Shown here: positions 15,923 to 26,132 of the stretch, in pieces
Position numbering within the stretch: the first letter of the stretch is position 1
How the letters are laid out: each line of letters begins with the position of its first letter
Source: Elusimicrobiota bacterium
GTDB taxonomy: Bacteria > Elusimicrobiota > Elusimicrobia > 2-02-FULL-39-32
NCBI GenBank assembly: GCA_016180425.1
Contig: JACPBF010000003.1
Location: 1 to 64,000 of the forward strand
DNA: 64,000 nucleotides
Direction of reading: 5' to 3'
Notes under the pieces: model-generated
Seen by the model: only the letters and a program-made list of their open reading frames with translations
What the model was told of the DNA's origin: nothing
Database searches by the model: none
Translations under genes and position numbers: made by a program

Positions 15923-17502
15923 TAGAAAAAAGAGAAGTAAAACTTTTTGATACCACTCTGCGGGATGGATCTCAAGGGGCTGGGGTCTCTTTTTCCGTAG
16001 AAGATAAGCTCAAAATCGCTTTGGCTTTGGATCGGCTGGGCATCCATTACATTGAAGGAGGCTGGCCAGGATCTAATCCTAAAGATGAAGTTTTTTTTAA
16101 ACAAGCAAAAAAACTTAAATTGAAATTTTCTAAATTAACAGCTTTTGGCTCTACTCGCAGAAAAGATAAAACAGCGGAACAAGATCCCAACCTGAAATCT
16201 ATTCTAAAGGTAAAAACTCCTTGCGCTTGTATTTTTGGAAAGTCCTGGGACTTTCAGGTGATCCATGCTTTAAGAGCCTCTTTAGAAGATAATTTAAAGA
16301 TGATTTATGATTCAGTCCGGTATTTAAAATCTAAAGGATTGGAAGTCATTTATGACGCGGAACATTTTTTTGACGGTTTTAGAGCCAATCCAGATTATGC
16401 TTTAGCCACCATCGCTTCTGCAAAAAAAGCAGGCGCTGGCAATATCACTTTATGCGATACTAACGGAGGCTCCATTCCTTCTCAAATCGCAGAGATTGTA
16501 AAAAAAGTTAGAAGTTCTAATCCTAAGCTAGCTTTGGGAGTGCATACCCATAATGATTCTGATTGCGCTGTAGCCAATGCCATTACTGCGGTGGAGGAAG
16601 GCTGCAGTTTAGTTCAGGGAACCATCAACGGTTATGGGGAGAGGTGCGGCAACTCAAACCTTGTTTCCATTATTGCAAATTTAAAGTTAAAACTAGGCAT
16701 ATCCGTCTTGTCAGAGGAACAACTCCAATCTCTAACGGAGATTTCTCGGTATGTTTCTGAAATCGCGAATATTGTGCCAAACGATCATCAGCCTTACGTG
16801 GGTTTTTCCGCTTTTGCGCATAAGGGGGGAGTGCATGTTTCTGCCATGGCCCGGCATATCCAGACTTATGAACATATTGACCCTGCCATTGTGGGCAATA
16901 CGCGTAGAATTTTGATTTCAGAACTTTCTGGCCAAGCGAATGTATTGTTAAAAGCAAAGGAATTAAAATTAGATTTTTCTAAAAATACGAGCTTGGTAAA
17001 ACAGGTGATTGATACCATTAAAAAAATGGAGCATCAAGGGTATCAATTTGAAGGCGCAGAAGCAACCTTTGCGATTTTAGTGCGCAAGGCTTTAAACCAG
17101 CATAAGACTTTTTTTGAGTTAATAGGTTTTAAGGTGAGCGATGAAAAACAAAAAGCAGATGGTAAAGTGGTTTCAAAAGCAGAGCTAAAATTAAGAGTGA
17201 TGGGAGTGTCCCAACATACGGTATCTGAAGGGGACGGCCCGGTGAATGCGTTAGATAATGCGTTAAGAAAAGCTCTGGAAAAATTTTATCCTTCTTTAAA
17301 AACAATGTCCTTAACTGATTTTAAGGTGCGGGTGATCAATGCCCAGGCAGGCACTAAAGCCAAAGTAAGGGTGTATATTGAATCTAGAGATGAAAAGGAT
17401 GAGTGGGGCTGTATTGGGGTTTCGGAAAACATCATTGAAGCTTCTTGGAAAGCTTTGGTGGACTCCATAGAATATAAATTATTAAAAGATGGAGTAGAAT
17501 AA
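15919..17502 (+). CDS. cimA: (R)-citramalate synthase
   Basis: This HMGL-like enzyme condenses pyruvate with acetyl-CoA to citramalate, a threonine-independent route to isoleucine. It has [40 protein letters not shown] and [15 protein letters not shown] (metal His residues in HTHND), plus a C-terminal LeuA-like dimer regulatory domain from about residue 390. Length 527 and sequence style fit the long CimA family rather than LeuA. It sits between lysC and ilv genes, supporting the isoleucine role. Confidence 0.9.
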   Translation: MIEKREVKLFDTTLRDGSQGAGVSFSVEDKLKIALALDRLGIHYIEGGWPGSNPKDEVFFKQAKKLKLKFSKLTAFGSTRRKDKTAEQDPNLKSILKVKTPCACIFGKSWDFQVIHALRASLEDNLKMIYDSVRYLKSKGLEVIYDAEHFFDGFRANPDYALATIASAKKAGAGNITLCDTNGGSIPSQIAEIVKKVRSSNPKLALGVHTHNDSDCAVANAITAVEEGCSLVQGTINGYGERCGNSNLVSIIANLKLKLGISVLSEEQLQSLTEISRYVSEIANIVPNDHQPYVGFSAFAHKGGVHVSAMARHIQTYEHIDPAIVGNTRRILISELSGQANVLLKAKELKLDFSKNTSLVKQVIDTIKKMEHQGYQFEGAEATFAILVRKALNQHKTFFELIGFKVSDEKQKADGKVVSKAELKLRVMGVSQHTVSEGDGPVNALDNALRKALEKFYPSLKTMSLTDFKVRVINAQAGTKAKVRVYIESRDEKDEWGCIGVSENIIEASWKALVDSIEYKLLKDGVE

Positions 17503-17545
17503 GATTTAAAATGCTATAATTATTTTTTTATAGTTTTTAAAAAAC

Positions 17546-19126
17546 ATGGGTAGAAAAAAGAGAAAAGAAAATAAGAAGCAGAAGAATCCTTTACAGCTTA
17601 AAGAGGCTGTACATTCCCGCATTGGGATTATTGGCTGGAATTCTCCTAGATTTTTGGAGTCGCATTCTCAGTTTATGGAAGCATTAAAAACCAATATCGC
17701 CTCTTGCGACCTCGCCCCTGTTTTTTTTGGGATTTCCGGCAGTTTGGATCAGCTTGATTTTGGCCTTTCTAACGGGCAGAAAAAACCTTCTCATGCTTCT
17801 CTTCCTTTATTTTATCATCTCCCATCCAGAGACATGGCAGCAGATCAAATTGAGATGATCGCGTGTGAGGAGCGTTTAGCAGGATTGGTGATGATCCCTT
17901 GGTCCATTAATTCTTTAGTGGGCATGCTTATGGCAACAGTGCGTTCAGGGCTTCCCGCAGTTTTTATGCCCTCTTATTCCAGTTGGAATCGTCTTTATAA
18001 TGCAGGCGCAGCTGCAGAAAATAAGGAGGCTTCATTTTTAGCTCTTCCCTACAGTTCCTGTTCCATGCTTTTACTTTTAGAAGTATTTGGTTTGGCGAAA
18101 ATGGGAAGTTTAGAGAAGATTGTAAAACAGGAATCTTTAGCTCTTTCCGAAGATTTAAACGAAAGCGCTAAATGGTGCGGGCAAAGAATTTTTGAGATGG
18201 TGAAACAAAAAGTTTCTGTTCGAAGATTTTTTTCTGAAGCCTCAATTCATAATGCGATTGCTGTGGACATGGCTTTAGGCGGCAGTTCTGAAACTGTATT
18301 GCATTTGGCAGCCTTGGCTCACGAAGCAGGAGTGCCTTTGCCATTGGCGATTTTTAGTCAATTTGCAAAAGTGCCGCAACTGATTGGCATGGACCGTTCC
18401 GGCAATTTGAGTTTGGCTGAGTTTGAGAAATGCGGAGGTTTAGCGCCTCTTCTTAGCGCTCTTTACAGTTTTTTAAAGCCCAGCCCTACAGTGATGGGAA
18501 AAAATATCGTGGATATCGCCAAAGCAAGCCATGAGATGCGCAGTTCATTTAAAGTGAATAACCCTGTTAAAAAAGTTGGGGGACTTAAAATTCTTTATGG
18601 CTCTTTAGCAAAAGAAGGCGCGCTTTTCAGAGTTTCCGCATTAAAAGAAAATTGGCTTTCTTATTCTGGAAAAGTAAAAGTTTTTAATTCTGAAGCAGCT
18701 TGTATGGAAGCGGTTCTAAATAAAAAGATTAAAAAGGGAGAGATTTTAGCTGTGCGTTATTCTGGGCCTAGAGGAACCCCTGGCATGCCTGCTTTAGAGG
18801 GGTTAAAAGCAGCGCTATCTGCCATGGATTTAGAGGAAGACGTCGCAATTTTAACAGACGGCAGGATGCCTAATTCAGGGAAGACTCCGGTCATTTCTCA
18901 CATTAGTCCGGAAGCGGCTGTGGGCGGCGCATTTTCTATTTTGGAAGATGGGGACACTGTGATTTGGAATTTTTTAGAAGGGACATTAACTGCTCGTTTA
19001 ACAGAAACAGAAATTAAGGTGAGGCTTTCCCGTTGGAAAGCTCAAGGGTCAGAACCAAAGAATAGTTTCCTTCACCGTTATTTAAAACATGTTTCTTCAA
19101 CTGTTCAAGGAGCAAAATTAATTTAG
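17546..19126 (+). CDS. IlvD/Edd-like protein lacking canonical catalytic ligands
   Basis: The overall fold is that of dihydroxy-acid dehydratases: GLPAVFMPSYSSW, GGSSETVLHLAALAHEAGV (residues 245-263), LKILYGSLAKEGA, RYSGPRGTPGMPAL and ILTDGRMPNSGK (435-445) all align by eye. Yet the invariant CDK motif (Fe-S Cys plus Mg ligands) is replaced by PWSIN at 118-122, and the first cluster Cys has no counterpart in WNSPRFLES. Only Cys172 matches the third ligand, in a degraded CPGAGSC motif. The base Ser after TDGR is replaced (MP instead of FS). A lysine-rich tail of ~14 residues starts the protein. It abuts ilvB with no gap. It may be a pseudoenzyme, a scaffold or an enzyme with new chemistry. 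Confidence 0.8.
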   Translation: MGRKKRKENKKQKNPLQLKEAVHSRIGIIGWNSPRFLESHSQFMEALKTNIASCDLAPVFFGISGSLDQLDFGLSNGQKKPSHASLPLFYHLPSRDMAADQIEMIACEERLAGLVMIPWSINSLVGMLMATVRSGLPAVFMPSYSSWNRLYNAGAAAENKEASFLALPYSSCSMLLLLEVFGLAKMGSLEKIVKQESLALSEDLNESAKWCGQRIFEMVKQKVSVRRFFSEASIHNAIAVDMALGGSSETVLHLAALAHEAGVPLPLAIFSQFAKVPQLIGMDRSGNLSLAEFEKCGGLAPLLSALYSFLKPSPTVMGKNIVDIAKASHEMRSSFKVNNPVKKVGGLKILYGSLAKEGALFRVSALKENWLSYSGKVKVFNSEAACMEAVLNKKIKKGEILAVRYSGPRGTPGMPALEGLKAALSAMDLEEDVAILTDGRMPNSGKTPVISHISPEAAVGGAFSILEDGDTVIWNFLEGTLTARLTETEIKVRLSRWKAQGSEPKNSFLHRYLKHVSSTVQGAKLI

Positions 19127-20863
19127 ATGGAAAAAACAGGCGCTGAAATTATTGTAGAGTGTTTGGAAAGAGAGGGAGTGGAGTTCATTTTTGGGATTCC
19201 AGGAGGCTGCAATCTGCCCTTTTTTGACAAGCTTTACGATTCAAAGATAAGACTGATTCTTACTCGTCATGAGCAGGGAGCTTCTCACATGGCAGATGGG
19301 TATGCTCGCTCTACAGGCAAGGTCGGGGTTTGCACAGCTACCTCTGGACCTGGAGCCACTAATCTTGTAACAGGTCTTGCTACCGCTCATATGGACTCCA
19401 TCCCTTTAGTGGCGATTACTGGACAAGTGAGGACGGATGTGATCGGTTCTGACGCTTTCCAAGAAGCGGACGCCATTGGCTGCACGCGTCCTGTGACCAA
19501 ACATAATTATTTAGTAAAAGATGTGAAGGATTTGGCTCATGTGATTCGGGAAGCGTTTTATATCGCTTCTACGGGGCGGCCCGGTCCAGTGCACATTGAT
19601 GTGCCAGTGGATATTCAGCGGGCAAAAATTGAATTTAGTTATCCTGAAAAAATTTCTATTCGCTCTTATTCACCTACGATTAAAGGCCACCCTCTGCAAA
19701 TTAAAAAAGCTTTAGAGCTTATTAAAGCAGCTGAGCGTCCTTTGCTTTATGTGGGAGGGGGAACCATTCTCTCTGGAGCAACCAAAGAATTAAGAACTTT
19801 GGCGGAAAAAGCAAATATCCCGGTAGCCACAACTTTAATGGCTAACGGCGCAATGCCTTTTGACCATCCTCTTTATTTAGGACCTTTAGGAATGCACGGC
19901 AAGTATTCTACTAACACTGCCATGCAAAAATGCGATTTAATGATTTCTTGCGGGGCGCGGTTTGACGATCGAGTGACAGGAAAACTCTCTAGTTTTTCTC
20001 CCCATTCTAAAAAAATTCATTTTGACATTGATCCTGCCAATATTGGCAAAAGCGTGGCTGTGGATGTTCCTGTGGTGGGAGATTTAAAAACTGTTTTAAA
20101 AGAATTAAATGATCAAATGCCGGAGAAAAATCATAAGCTCTGGCTTGAACAAATTAAGGAATGGGAGCAAAAACATCCTTTTAGCTATAAAGAAGATCAG
20201 GGGAAAGATCCTTTTATAAAACCTCAGTACGTGATTCAAGAACTTCATCGTTTGACTAAAGGGGAAGCTATTATTACCACTGGCGTGGGTCAACACCAAA
20301 TGTGGGCCATGCAGTGGTATCCTTGTAAATACCCGCGCCATTTTCTAACTAGCGGCGGGTTAGGCACCATGGGGTATGGGTTTCCCTCCAGCATTGGGGC
20401 CAAGCTCGCTTTTCCTGAAAAGCCTGTGATCTGCATTGACGGCGATGGTTCTTTTCAGATGACCATGAGTGAAATGGCTACAGCGATCCATGAAAAAGTA
20501 AAGGTGATCGTGATTATTTTAAATAATTATTATTTAGGCATGGTGCGTCAATGGCAAGAGCTTTTTTATAAGGAACGTTTTTCCGCTTCCTGCTTAACAG
20601 CGCAGGGAGGCCGCCGCACAAAAGAGAATGAGCCGGATCCAAGATCTTTAAAGTATATTCCTGACTTTGTTAAGTTTGCGGAAGCTTATGGCGCTTTGGG
20701 CTTGCGGTTAACTCATAAGGAAGAGGTGGAAGGGGCGCTAAAGCAGGCGCTGGATTCAAAAGTTCCTGTAATTTTGGATGTGATCATCCATCCAGAAGAA
20801 AAGGTGTTCCCCATGGTTCCAGCCGGGGCAGGGTTGGACGACATTATTGTAGATATGGCTTGA
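19127..20863 (+). CDS. ilvB: Acetolactate synthase, large subunit
   Basis: This ThDP enzyme makes acetolactate or acetohydroxybutyrate. GIPGGCNLPFFDKLY, the catalytic Glu in LTRHEQGASHMADGYARS, GPGATNLVTGLATA, and the ThDP motif GDGSFQMTMSEMATAI with NNYYLG are seen. Length 578 is normal. The ATG follows directly after the stop of the IlvD-like gene, so translation is probably linked. The regulatory subunit ilvH follows. Confidence 0.96.
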   Translation: MEKTGAEIIVECLEREGVEFIFGIPGGCNLPFFDKLYDSKIRLILTRHEQGASHMADGYARSTGKVGVCTATSGPGATNLVTGLATAHMDSIPLVAITGQVRTDVIGSDAFQEADAIGCTRPVTKHNYLVKDVKDLAHVIREAFYIASTGRPGPVHIDVPVDIQRAKIEFSYPEKISIRSYSPTIKGHPLQIKKALELIKAAERPLLYVGGGTILSGATKELRTLAEKANIPVATTLMANGAMPFDHPLYLGPLGMHGKYSTNTAMQKCDLMISCGARFDDRVTGKLSSFSPHSKKIHFDIDPANIGKSVAVDVPVVGDLKTVLKELNDQMPEKNHKLWLEQIKEWEQKHPFSYKEDQGKDPFIKPQYVIQELHRLTKGEAIITTGVGQHQMWAMQWYPCKYPRHFLTSGGLGTMGYGFPSSIGAKLAFPEKPVICIDGDGSFQMTMSEMATAIHEKVKVIVIILNNYYLGMVRQWQELFYKERFSASCLTAQGGRRTKENEPDPRSLKYIPDFVKFAEAYGALGLRLTHKEEVEGALKQALDSKVPVILDVIIHPEEKVFPMVPAGAGLDDIIVDMA

Positions 20864-20932
20864 AACCAAATCTACTGATTCCATGATTGCTTAAAAATGG
20901 AATCGGAGATTTTTGTAAAGGCAGGGTTATTA

Positions 20933-21445
20933 ATGAAAGATAAAAGTTTTGAACCTAAGCACACTATTTCCATTTTAGTGGAAAATAAAGCGGGCGTACT
21001 AGCCAGAATTTCTGGTCTATTTTCCGCGCGCGGTTTTAATATTGATTCTTTAGCTGTGGGAGAAACAGACGACCCTACAGTTTCGCGGATGACCATTGTG
21101 GTTAAAGGGGATGAAAAAATTCTGGAGCAGGTTGAAAAACAGTTAAACAAATTAGTGGATGTGATCAAACTAGGGGACTATATCGAGACCCCGCATTTAG
21201 AAAGAGATTTAGCTTTGATTAAAGTAAAAGCGGATAAGAATGATCGTTCTGAACTTTTGCAAATCGTAGATATTTTTAGGGCAAAAATCGTGGATGTGGC
21301 GGACCATTCTGTGATTATTGAAGTGACAGGAGATGAAAATAAGATCGAAGCCTTGATTCGCATGCTTGGATCTTTTGGAATTTTAGAGATGAGCCGAACA
21401 GGAATTGTGGCTATGGCGCGCGGCAATAAGTCATTGACTATTTAG
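20933..21445 (+). CDS. ilvH: Acetolactate synthase, small (regulatory) subunit
   Basis: An ACT-domain protein that activates IlvB and confers valine feedback. HTISILVENKAGVLARISGL and FSARGFNIDSLAVGETDDP mark the ACT domain, followed by the C-terminal ALS_ss_C domain. The ATG at 20933 gives the usual ~170 residues and has a GCAGGG-like ribosome site. An in-frame ATG at 20897 would add 12 residues and has no Shine-Dalgarno sequence. Confidence 0.93.
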   Translation: MKDKSFEPKHTISILVENKAGVLARISGLFSARGFNIDSLAVGETDDPTVSRMTIVVKGDEKILEQVEKQLNKLVDVIKLGDYIETPHLERDLALIKVKADKNDRSELLQIVDIFRAKIVDVADHSVIIEVTGDENKIEALIRMLGSFGILEMSRTGIVAMARGNKSLTI

Positions 21446-21524
21446 TTTAATGATATTAGGAAATGAAAAATAGAAACGAAATTCATTTCTTAAATTGTAG
21501 ATTCAAATAGAGGAGATCAGTTTC

Positions 21525-22538
21525 ATGGCAAAACATTATTCAGAGAAAAATGCGGATCTAAAATTTTTGAAAGGGAAAAAAATTGTTATTTTAGGTTATG
21601 GATCACAAGGGCATGGCCAGGCTCTTAATTTACGAGACAGCGGATTGAACGTCATGGTTTCAGTGCGTAAAGGCGGCCGGGGTTATAATCTGGCTTTGAA
21701 ACATGGCTGGCAGGAAGGAAAAAATCTTTTTACAAATAATAAAGAAGCGGTGAAGGGAGCGGATTGGGTCCATTTTCTTCTGCCAGATGAAACCCAAAAA
21801 GAGGTTTGGGAAAATGATGTTCTGCCAAATTTTAAAAAAGGAGCTGTCTTGGGCTTTTCTCATGGATTCAATATTCGGTTTAGTCAGATTGTTCCTCCCA
21901 AAGAAGCGGATGTGATTTTAGTCGCGCCTAAAGGGCCGGGACATTTGGTGCGAAGAACTTATGAAGAAGGTAAAGGCACCCCAGCCCTGATAGCTATAGA
22001 ACAAAATTATTCTAAAAAGGCTTTGCAGTTGGCTCTTGCTTATTCCAAAGGCATTGGGGCTACCCGAGCAGGAGTGATTGAAACTACTTTTTCTGAGGAA
22101 ACAGAAACCGATAATTTTGGAGAACAGTGCGTGCTTTGCGGAGGCGTGGTTGACTTGATTAAAGCAGGTTTTGAAACTTTGGTGGAAGCTGGTTATCAAC
22201 CAGAAATCGCTTATTTTGAGTGTTTGCATGAACTAAAATTGATTACAGATTTGATTCAAGAAGGCGGAATCTCTTGGATGAACTATTCTATCTCAGACAC
22301 TGCTGAATATGGGGAATATAGCCGGGGCCCGCGTTTAGTGAATGAAAAGACAAAAGAGGAAATGAGGAAAATTTTAGGTGAAATTCGTTCGGGTCAGTTT
22401 GCCAAAGAATATCTGCTGGAAAATAAAGTAGGCCGACCGGTATTCAATTCTTCCAGAAAAAATTTAGAGAATCATCCCATTGAAAAAGTGGGAGCTGAGT
22501 TAAGAGCCATGATGCCCTGGCTTAAAAAAAAGGAATAG
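21525..22538 (+). CDS. ilvC: Ketol-acid reductoisomerase (class I)
   Basis: It rearranges and reduces acetolactate to dihydroxyisovalerate. The Rossmann motif is [20 protein letters not shown]; the loop SVRKGGRG would bind NADPH phosphate through its basic residues (inferred). The knotted domain has [20 protein letters not shown] and [20 protein letters not shown]. Length 337 is class I. A GAGGAGA Shine-Dalgarno sequence precedes the ATG. The gap to secY is only 6 bases. Confidence 0.97.
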   Translation: MAKHYSEKNADLKFLKGKKIVILGYGSQGHGQALNLRDSGLNVMVSVRKGGRGYNLALKHGWQEGKNLFTNNKEAVKGADWVHFLLPDETQKEVWENDVLPNFKKGAVLGFSHGFNIRFSQIVPPKEADVILVAPKGPGHLVRRTYEEGKGTPALIAIEQNYSKKALQLALAYSKGIGATRAGVIETTFSEETETDNFGEQCVLCGGVVDLIKAGFETLVEAGYQPEIAYFECLHELKLITDLIQEGGISWMNYSISDTAEYGEYSRGPRLVNEKTKEEMRKILGEIRSGQFAKEYLLENKVGRPVFNSSRKNLENHPIEKVGAELRAMMPWLKKKE

Positions 22539-22544
22539 CCTCCC

Positions 22545-23873
22545 ATGCTAAAATCATTTGCGGATATTTTTCAGGTTCCAGAATTAAAGAAGAAAGTCCT
22601 GATTACCATTGGGATCTTAACAGCTTATCGTTTGGGAGCAGTGGTCCCTTTGCCGGGAATTAATGGGGAGGCGATGCGGCTTCTTTTTGAAACTCAAAGA
22701 AATACCCTTTTAGGCTTTTTAGATATTTTTTCTGGAGGAGCTTTAGGCAGGTTTTCTATTTTTTCCATGGGGATTATGCCCTATATTAATTCTTCCATTA
22801 TTATGAGTCTTTTGCAGGGCGCTCATGTTTTTCCTTATTTGGACCACCTTCAAAAAGAAGGAGAGCTTGGCAGAAAAAAACTAAATCAGATTACCCGGTA
22901 TTTAACCATGGTTCTAGGCGTGATTCAATCCTTTGGTTTAGTCTATAGTCTTGCGCGTCTCCCTACTCCAGGGGGAGTGCCGATCGTGGACAATTTAACT
23001 GTTGGTTTTTACGCTTTGAGCGTACTAACTTTGATGACCGGCACCATGTTTGTGATGTGGATGGGAGAACAGATCACGGAGTTTGGAGTTGGCAATGGGA
23101 TTTCTTTGATTATTTTTACAGGCATTGTGGTGGGGCTTCCCAGGGGGATTCAAGATCTTTTTCGGCTTTTAAGAATTGAAGAAATCTCTATTTTTGGCGC
23201 TCTATTTTTATTAACTGTTGTTTTAGGGTTTACTGCTTTTACAGTGCTGGTTGAAACCGGACAAAGAAAAATTATGGTGCAGTACGCAAAAAGGGTTGTA
23301 GGACGCAGAGTCATGGGAGGCACCAGCACTTTTTTGCCAATTAAAGTGGATACTTCCGGAGTGATCGCGGTTATTTTTGCGGTTTCCATTCTTTCCGTGC
23401 CGGTTACGATTGCGCAGTTTTTTCCAGAATCCCCCATCGCAGTTCAGTTTATGAGTCTTTGGAATCGAGGCGGCTGGCTGTATGAGGTGATTTACGCCAG
23501 CTTGATTGTTTTCTTTTGTTATTTTTATAATTCCATCCAATTTAACCCAATAGATTTGGCTGAAAATATGAAAAAATGGGGTGGATTTATTCCCGGGATA
23601 AGGCCTGGAGAAGCGACCGCTCAGTACATTCAAAAAATTTTAGAGAGGATTACTTTGTGGGGGGCGCTTTTTATTGTAATGATTGCGATTTTGCCGGACA
23701 TTTTAAGAAAGCAGCTCAATGCCCCGTTCTTTTTTGGAGGCACTTCTTTACTGATTGCGGTCGGAGTCGCATTAGATACTATTGGCCAGATAGAGTCTCA
23801 CTTGATCATGCGTCATTATGAGGGTTTTATGAAAAAATCCCGGATCAAGGGCCGATGGTTTAATGTGAAATAG
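22545..23873 (+). CDS. secY: Protein translocase subunit SecY
   Basis: The channel subunit of the Sec translocon: about ten membrane segments, PLPGINGEAMRLLF early, FSMGIMPYINSSIIMSLLQG (plug and TM2), GTSLLIAVGVALDTIGQIES near the C-terminus. Length 442 is normal. In most bacteria secY follows rplO in the spc operon; here it follows ilvC by 6 bases. The downstream order adk-map-infA-rpmJ is conventional. Confidence 0.97.
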   Translation: MLKSFADIFQVPELKKKVLITIGILTAYRLGAVVPLPGINGEAMRLLFETQRNTLLGFLDIFSGGALGRFSIFSMGIMPYINSSIIMSLLQGAHVFPYLDHLQKEGELGRKKLNQITRYLTMVLGVIQSFGLVYSLARLPTPGGVPIVDNLTVGFYALSVLTLMTGTMFVMWMGEQITEFGVGNGISLIIFTGIVVGLPRGIQDLFRLLRIEEISIFGALFLLTVVLGFTAFTVLVETGQRKIMVQYAKRVVGRRVMGGTSTFLPIKVDTSGVIAVIFAVSILSVPVTIAQFFPESPIAVQFMSLWNRGGWLYEVIYASLIVFFCYFYNSIQFNPIDLAENMKKWGGFIPGIRPGEATAQYIQKILERITLWGALFIVMIAILPDILRKQLNAPFFFGGTSLLIAVGVALDTIGQIESHLIMRHYEGFMKKSRIKGRWFNVK

Positions 23874-23902
23874 AACTTAAATCTTCCTCTCTTCCAGCAT
23901 AA

Positions 23903-24550
23903 ATGAATCTTATTTTATTAGGCCCTCCTGGTTCAGGTAAAGGAACTCAAAGCTCGCGCCTTGCAAAAGAGTTTAAGATTGCTCATATTTCTACCGGAGA
24001 AATTTTGCGCGAAGCCGTGCGTTCAAAAAGTTATTTAGGAGAAAAAGCGAATCATTATATTCATACAGGCCAATTAGTGCCGGATGAAGTTATGATTGAG
24101 ATCGTTCAAGAAAGGTTAAAGGCTTTAGATTGTAAACAGGGGTTTCTTTTAGACGGATTCCCGCGCACCATCCATCAGGCAGAAATGTTAGATGCGTTTA
24201 CCCGGATTCATCTGGTGGCTGCCCTAAAAGTAGAAGAAGAAGAATGCGTGCGAAGATTAGCCAGTAGAAAAACTTGCCCAGGGTGCGGATTAACTTATAA
24301 CCCGGTGAATCATCCTCCAAAAAAAGAGAATGTTTGCGATCAGTGCGGCGCGGTTTTAATTTTAAGAGGAGACGATAAACCAGAAACCGTAAGAGAAAGG
24401 CTAAAAGTTTATCAAAAATTAACAGCTCCTTTAATTGAATATTATCAAAGAACAGGACGTTTAGAGTTTGTGGATGGAACTCTTTCTCCAGATAAAATTT
24501 TGCAAAATGTAAAAAATATGCTACAATCTAAAATTTCGCTGTGGAAATAA
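23903..24550 (+). CDS. adk: Adenylate kinase (zinc-type)
   Basis: It interconverts ATP+AMP and 2 ADP. The P-loop LLGPPGSGKGTQ, LLDGFPRTIHQAEML and the long LID domain are clear. Four cysteines (125, 128, 145, 148) in the LID form a structural zinc site. Length 215. It is part of the secY-adk-map segment of the ribosomal operon. Confidence 0.97.
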   Translation: MNLILLGPPGSGKGTQSSRLAKEFKIAHISTGEILREAVRSKSYLGEKANHYIHTGQLVPDEVMIEIVQERLKALDCKQGFLLDGFPRTIHQAEMLDAFTRIHLVAALKVEEEECVRRLASRKTCPGCGLTYNPVNHPPKKENVCDQCGAVLILRGDDKPETVRERLKVYQKLTAPLIEYYQRTGRLEFVDGTLSPDKILQNVKNMLQSKISLWK

Positions 24551-24556
24551 AAATTT

Positions 24557-25303
24557 GTGGAATTAAAAAGCGAACAAGAGATTGAGCATTTAAAGACTTC
24601 TGGTCGCTTAGCTCGTCAACTATTAAATGCGGTTTGTAAAGAAGTTAAGGCTGGAATTACCACTGAAGATTTAGACGAATGCGCGGCAAAATGGATTAAG
24701 CAGCATGACGCTAAACCTGCTTTTTTGAATTATCGAGGGTATCCTAAAACCATTTGTGTTTCTATTAATGAGGAAGTGGTGCATGGAATTCCTGGCCCTA
24801 GAAAAATTGTAAACGGCGATATTGTCAGCATAGATGTTGGTCTTTTTTATGAAGGTTGGTGTGGAGATACCGCAAAAACCATTCCTGTTGGCGCCATTTC
24901 TGAAAGCGCTCAAAAATTGCTAAGAGTTTCAGAACAAGCTTTGGATGAAGCGATTAAAGCTGCGCGGATGGGGAATCGGATTGGGGACATATCCTATGCC
25001 ATGCAGTCAGTTTCAGAGAGTCAGGGATTTCATGTGGTTCGCAATTATGGAGGACATGGAATTGGACGGGCCATGCATGAAGATCCTCATGTGCCTTGTT
25101 TGGGACAGCCTGGAACAGGGGCTCTGATCAGAGATGGATTGGTCTTAGCATTAGAAGTGATGGTCAACTGCGGAACTCCTCATGTGGTGCATAAACCAGA
25201 CGGCTGGACTGTGCTTACAGAAGATCGCTCTCTTTCAGCGCATTATGAGCACATGGTTGCGATACTGGATGGTAAAACAGAACTTTTGACAGCGGCAGCT
25301 TAA
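24557..25303 (+). CDS. map: Methionine aminopeptidase, type I
   Basis: It removes initiator Met from new proteins. The metal ligands lie in VSIDVGLFYEGWCGDTAKT (two Asp), NYGGHGIGRAMHEDPHVP (His), LALEVMVNCG (Glu) and the final Glu near YEHMVAI. The start appears to be GTG at 24557, 6 bases after the adk stop, with a weak ribosome site. Length 248 is usual. Confidence 0.95.
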   Translation: MELKSEQEIEHLKTSGRLARQLLNAVCKEVKAGITTEDLDECAAKWIKQHDAKPAFLNYRGYPKTICVSINEEVVHGIPGPRKIVNGDIVSIDVGLFYEGWCGDTAKTIPVGAISESAQKLLRVSEQALDEAIKAARMGNRIGDISYAMQSVSESQGFHVVRNYGGHGIGRAMHEDPHVPCLGQPGTGALIRDGLVLALEVMVNCGTPHVVHKPDGWTVLTEDRSLSAHYEHMVAILDGKTELLTAAA

Positions 25304-25320
25304 AAAAAATTTAAAAATTT

Positions 25321-25569
25321 ATGGCAAAAGAAGAAAAAATTGAAGTGGACGGAAAAGTTTTAGAAGCTCTGCCCAATGCGATGTTCCGAGTTGAGATTGA
25401 CGGCGGGCATAAGATATTAGCCCATATATCTGGAAAAATGCGTATGCATTATATCCGTATCTTAACCGGGGATACGGTTCGGGTAGAAATGTCTCCCTAT
25501 GATTTGACTCGCGGCAGAATTATTTATAGAGGCGTTAAACAGGAACCTAAAAGTTCAGAAGTTAGATAG
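25321..25569 (+). CDS. infA: Translation initiation factor IF-1
   Basis: An 82-residue OB-fold protein with [40 protein letters not shown] and [11 protein letters not shown], all typical of IF-1. It carries a short extra C-terminal tail of about ten residues. Located at the standard place between map and rpmJ. Confidence 0.96.
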   Translation: MAKEEKIEVDGKVLEALPNAMFRVEIDGGHKILAHISGKMRMHYIRILTGDTVRVEMSPYDLTRGRIIYRGVKQEPKSSEVR

Positions 25570-25594
25570 ATCGGGAAAAAAATTAGGAGTTTTT

Positions 25595-25708
25595 ATGAAA
25601 GTGCGAGCATCCGTAAAACCGATTTGTGATAAGTGCCGAGTCATCCGGCGCAAAGGCGTGGTTCGGGTCATTTGCAAAGAACCCAGACACAAACAAAGGC
25701 AAGGGTAA
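25595..25708 (+). CDS. rpmJ: 50S ribosomal protein L36 (zinc-binding form)
   Basis: A 37-residue gene that is easy to miss. It reads [20 protein letters not shown] and ends [10 protein letters not shown]. Cys11, Cys14, Cys27 and His32 form the zinc site of C+ type L36. TTAGGAG precedes the ATG. It lies between infA and rpsM as in most bacteria. Confidence 0.97.
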   Translation: MKVRASVKPICDKCRVIRRKGVVRVICKEPRHKQRQG

Positions 25709-25716
25709 AATAAATT

Positions 25717-26115
25717 ATGGCTAGAATTGCTGGAGTAGAAATACCAAGACATAAACGGATTGACATTGCGTTATCCTATATTTATGGGGTTGGCAGGCCT
25801 TTGACAGAAAAAATTTTAGCGGAAACCGGGGTGCAAGCTGGAATACGAGTGAAAGATTTATCGGACGCGGATATTAATAAATTAAATAATTATATTTCTC
25901 AAAATATTAAAGTGGAAGGGGATCTGCGCAGAGAAGTTCAACAAAATGTGCGTCGTTTAATAGAAATTGGATCTTACCGGGGATTGCGCCACAGAAGGAA
26001 TTTGCCGCTGCGCGGTCAAAGGACGCGCACCAATGCTCGTACCCGTAGAGGCAAGAGAAAAACCGTGGGTTCCGCAAGAGCTGAAGAGAGAAAAGCTCCA
26101 GCTCCGGCAAAGTAG
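25717..26115 (+). CDS. rpsM: 30S ribosomal protein S13
   Basis: [36 protein letters not shown] and the basic tail [20 protein letters not shown] are diagnostic. Length 132 includes a slightly long C-terminal tail ([10 protein letters not shown]). It opens the alpha-operon segment rpsM-rpsK-rpsD-rpoA-rplQ. Confidence 0.97.
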   Translation: MARIAGVEIPRHKRIDIALSYIYGVGRPLTEKILAETGVQAGIRVKDLSDADINKLNNYISQNIKVEGDLRREVQQNVRRLIEIGSYRGLRHRRNLPLRGQRTRTNARTRRGKRKTVGSARAEERKAPAPAK

Positions 26116-26132
26116 TTTAGGAGATTTTAATC

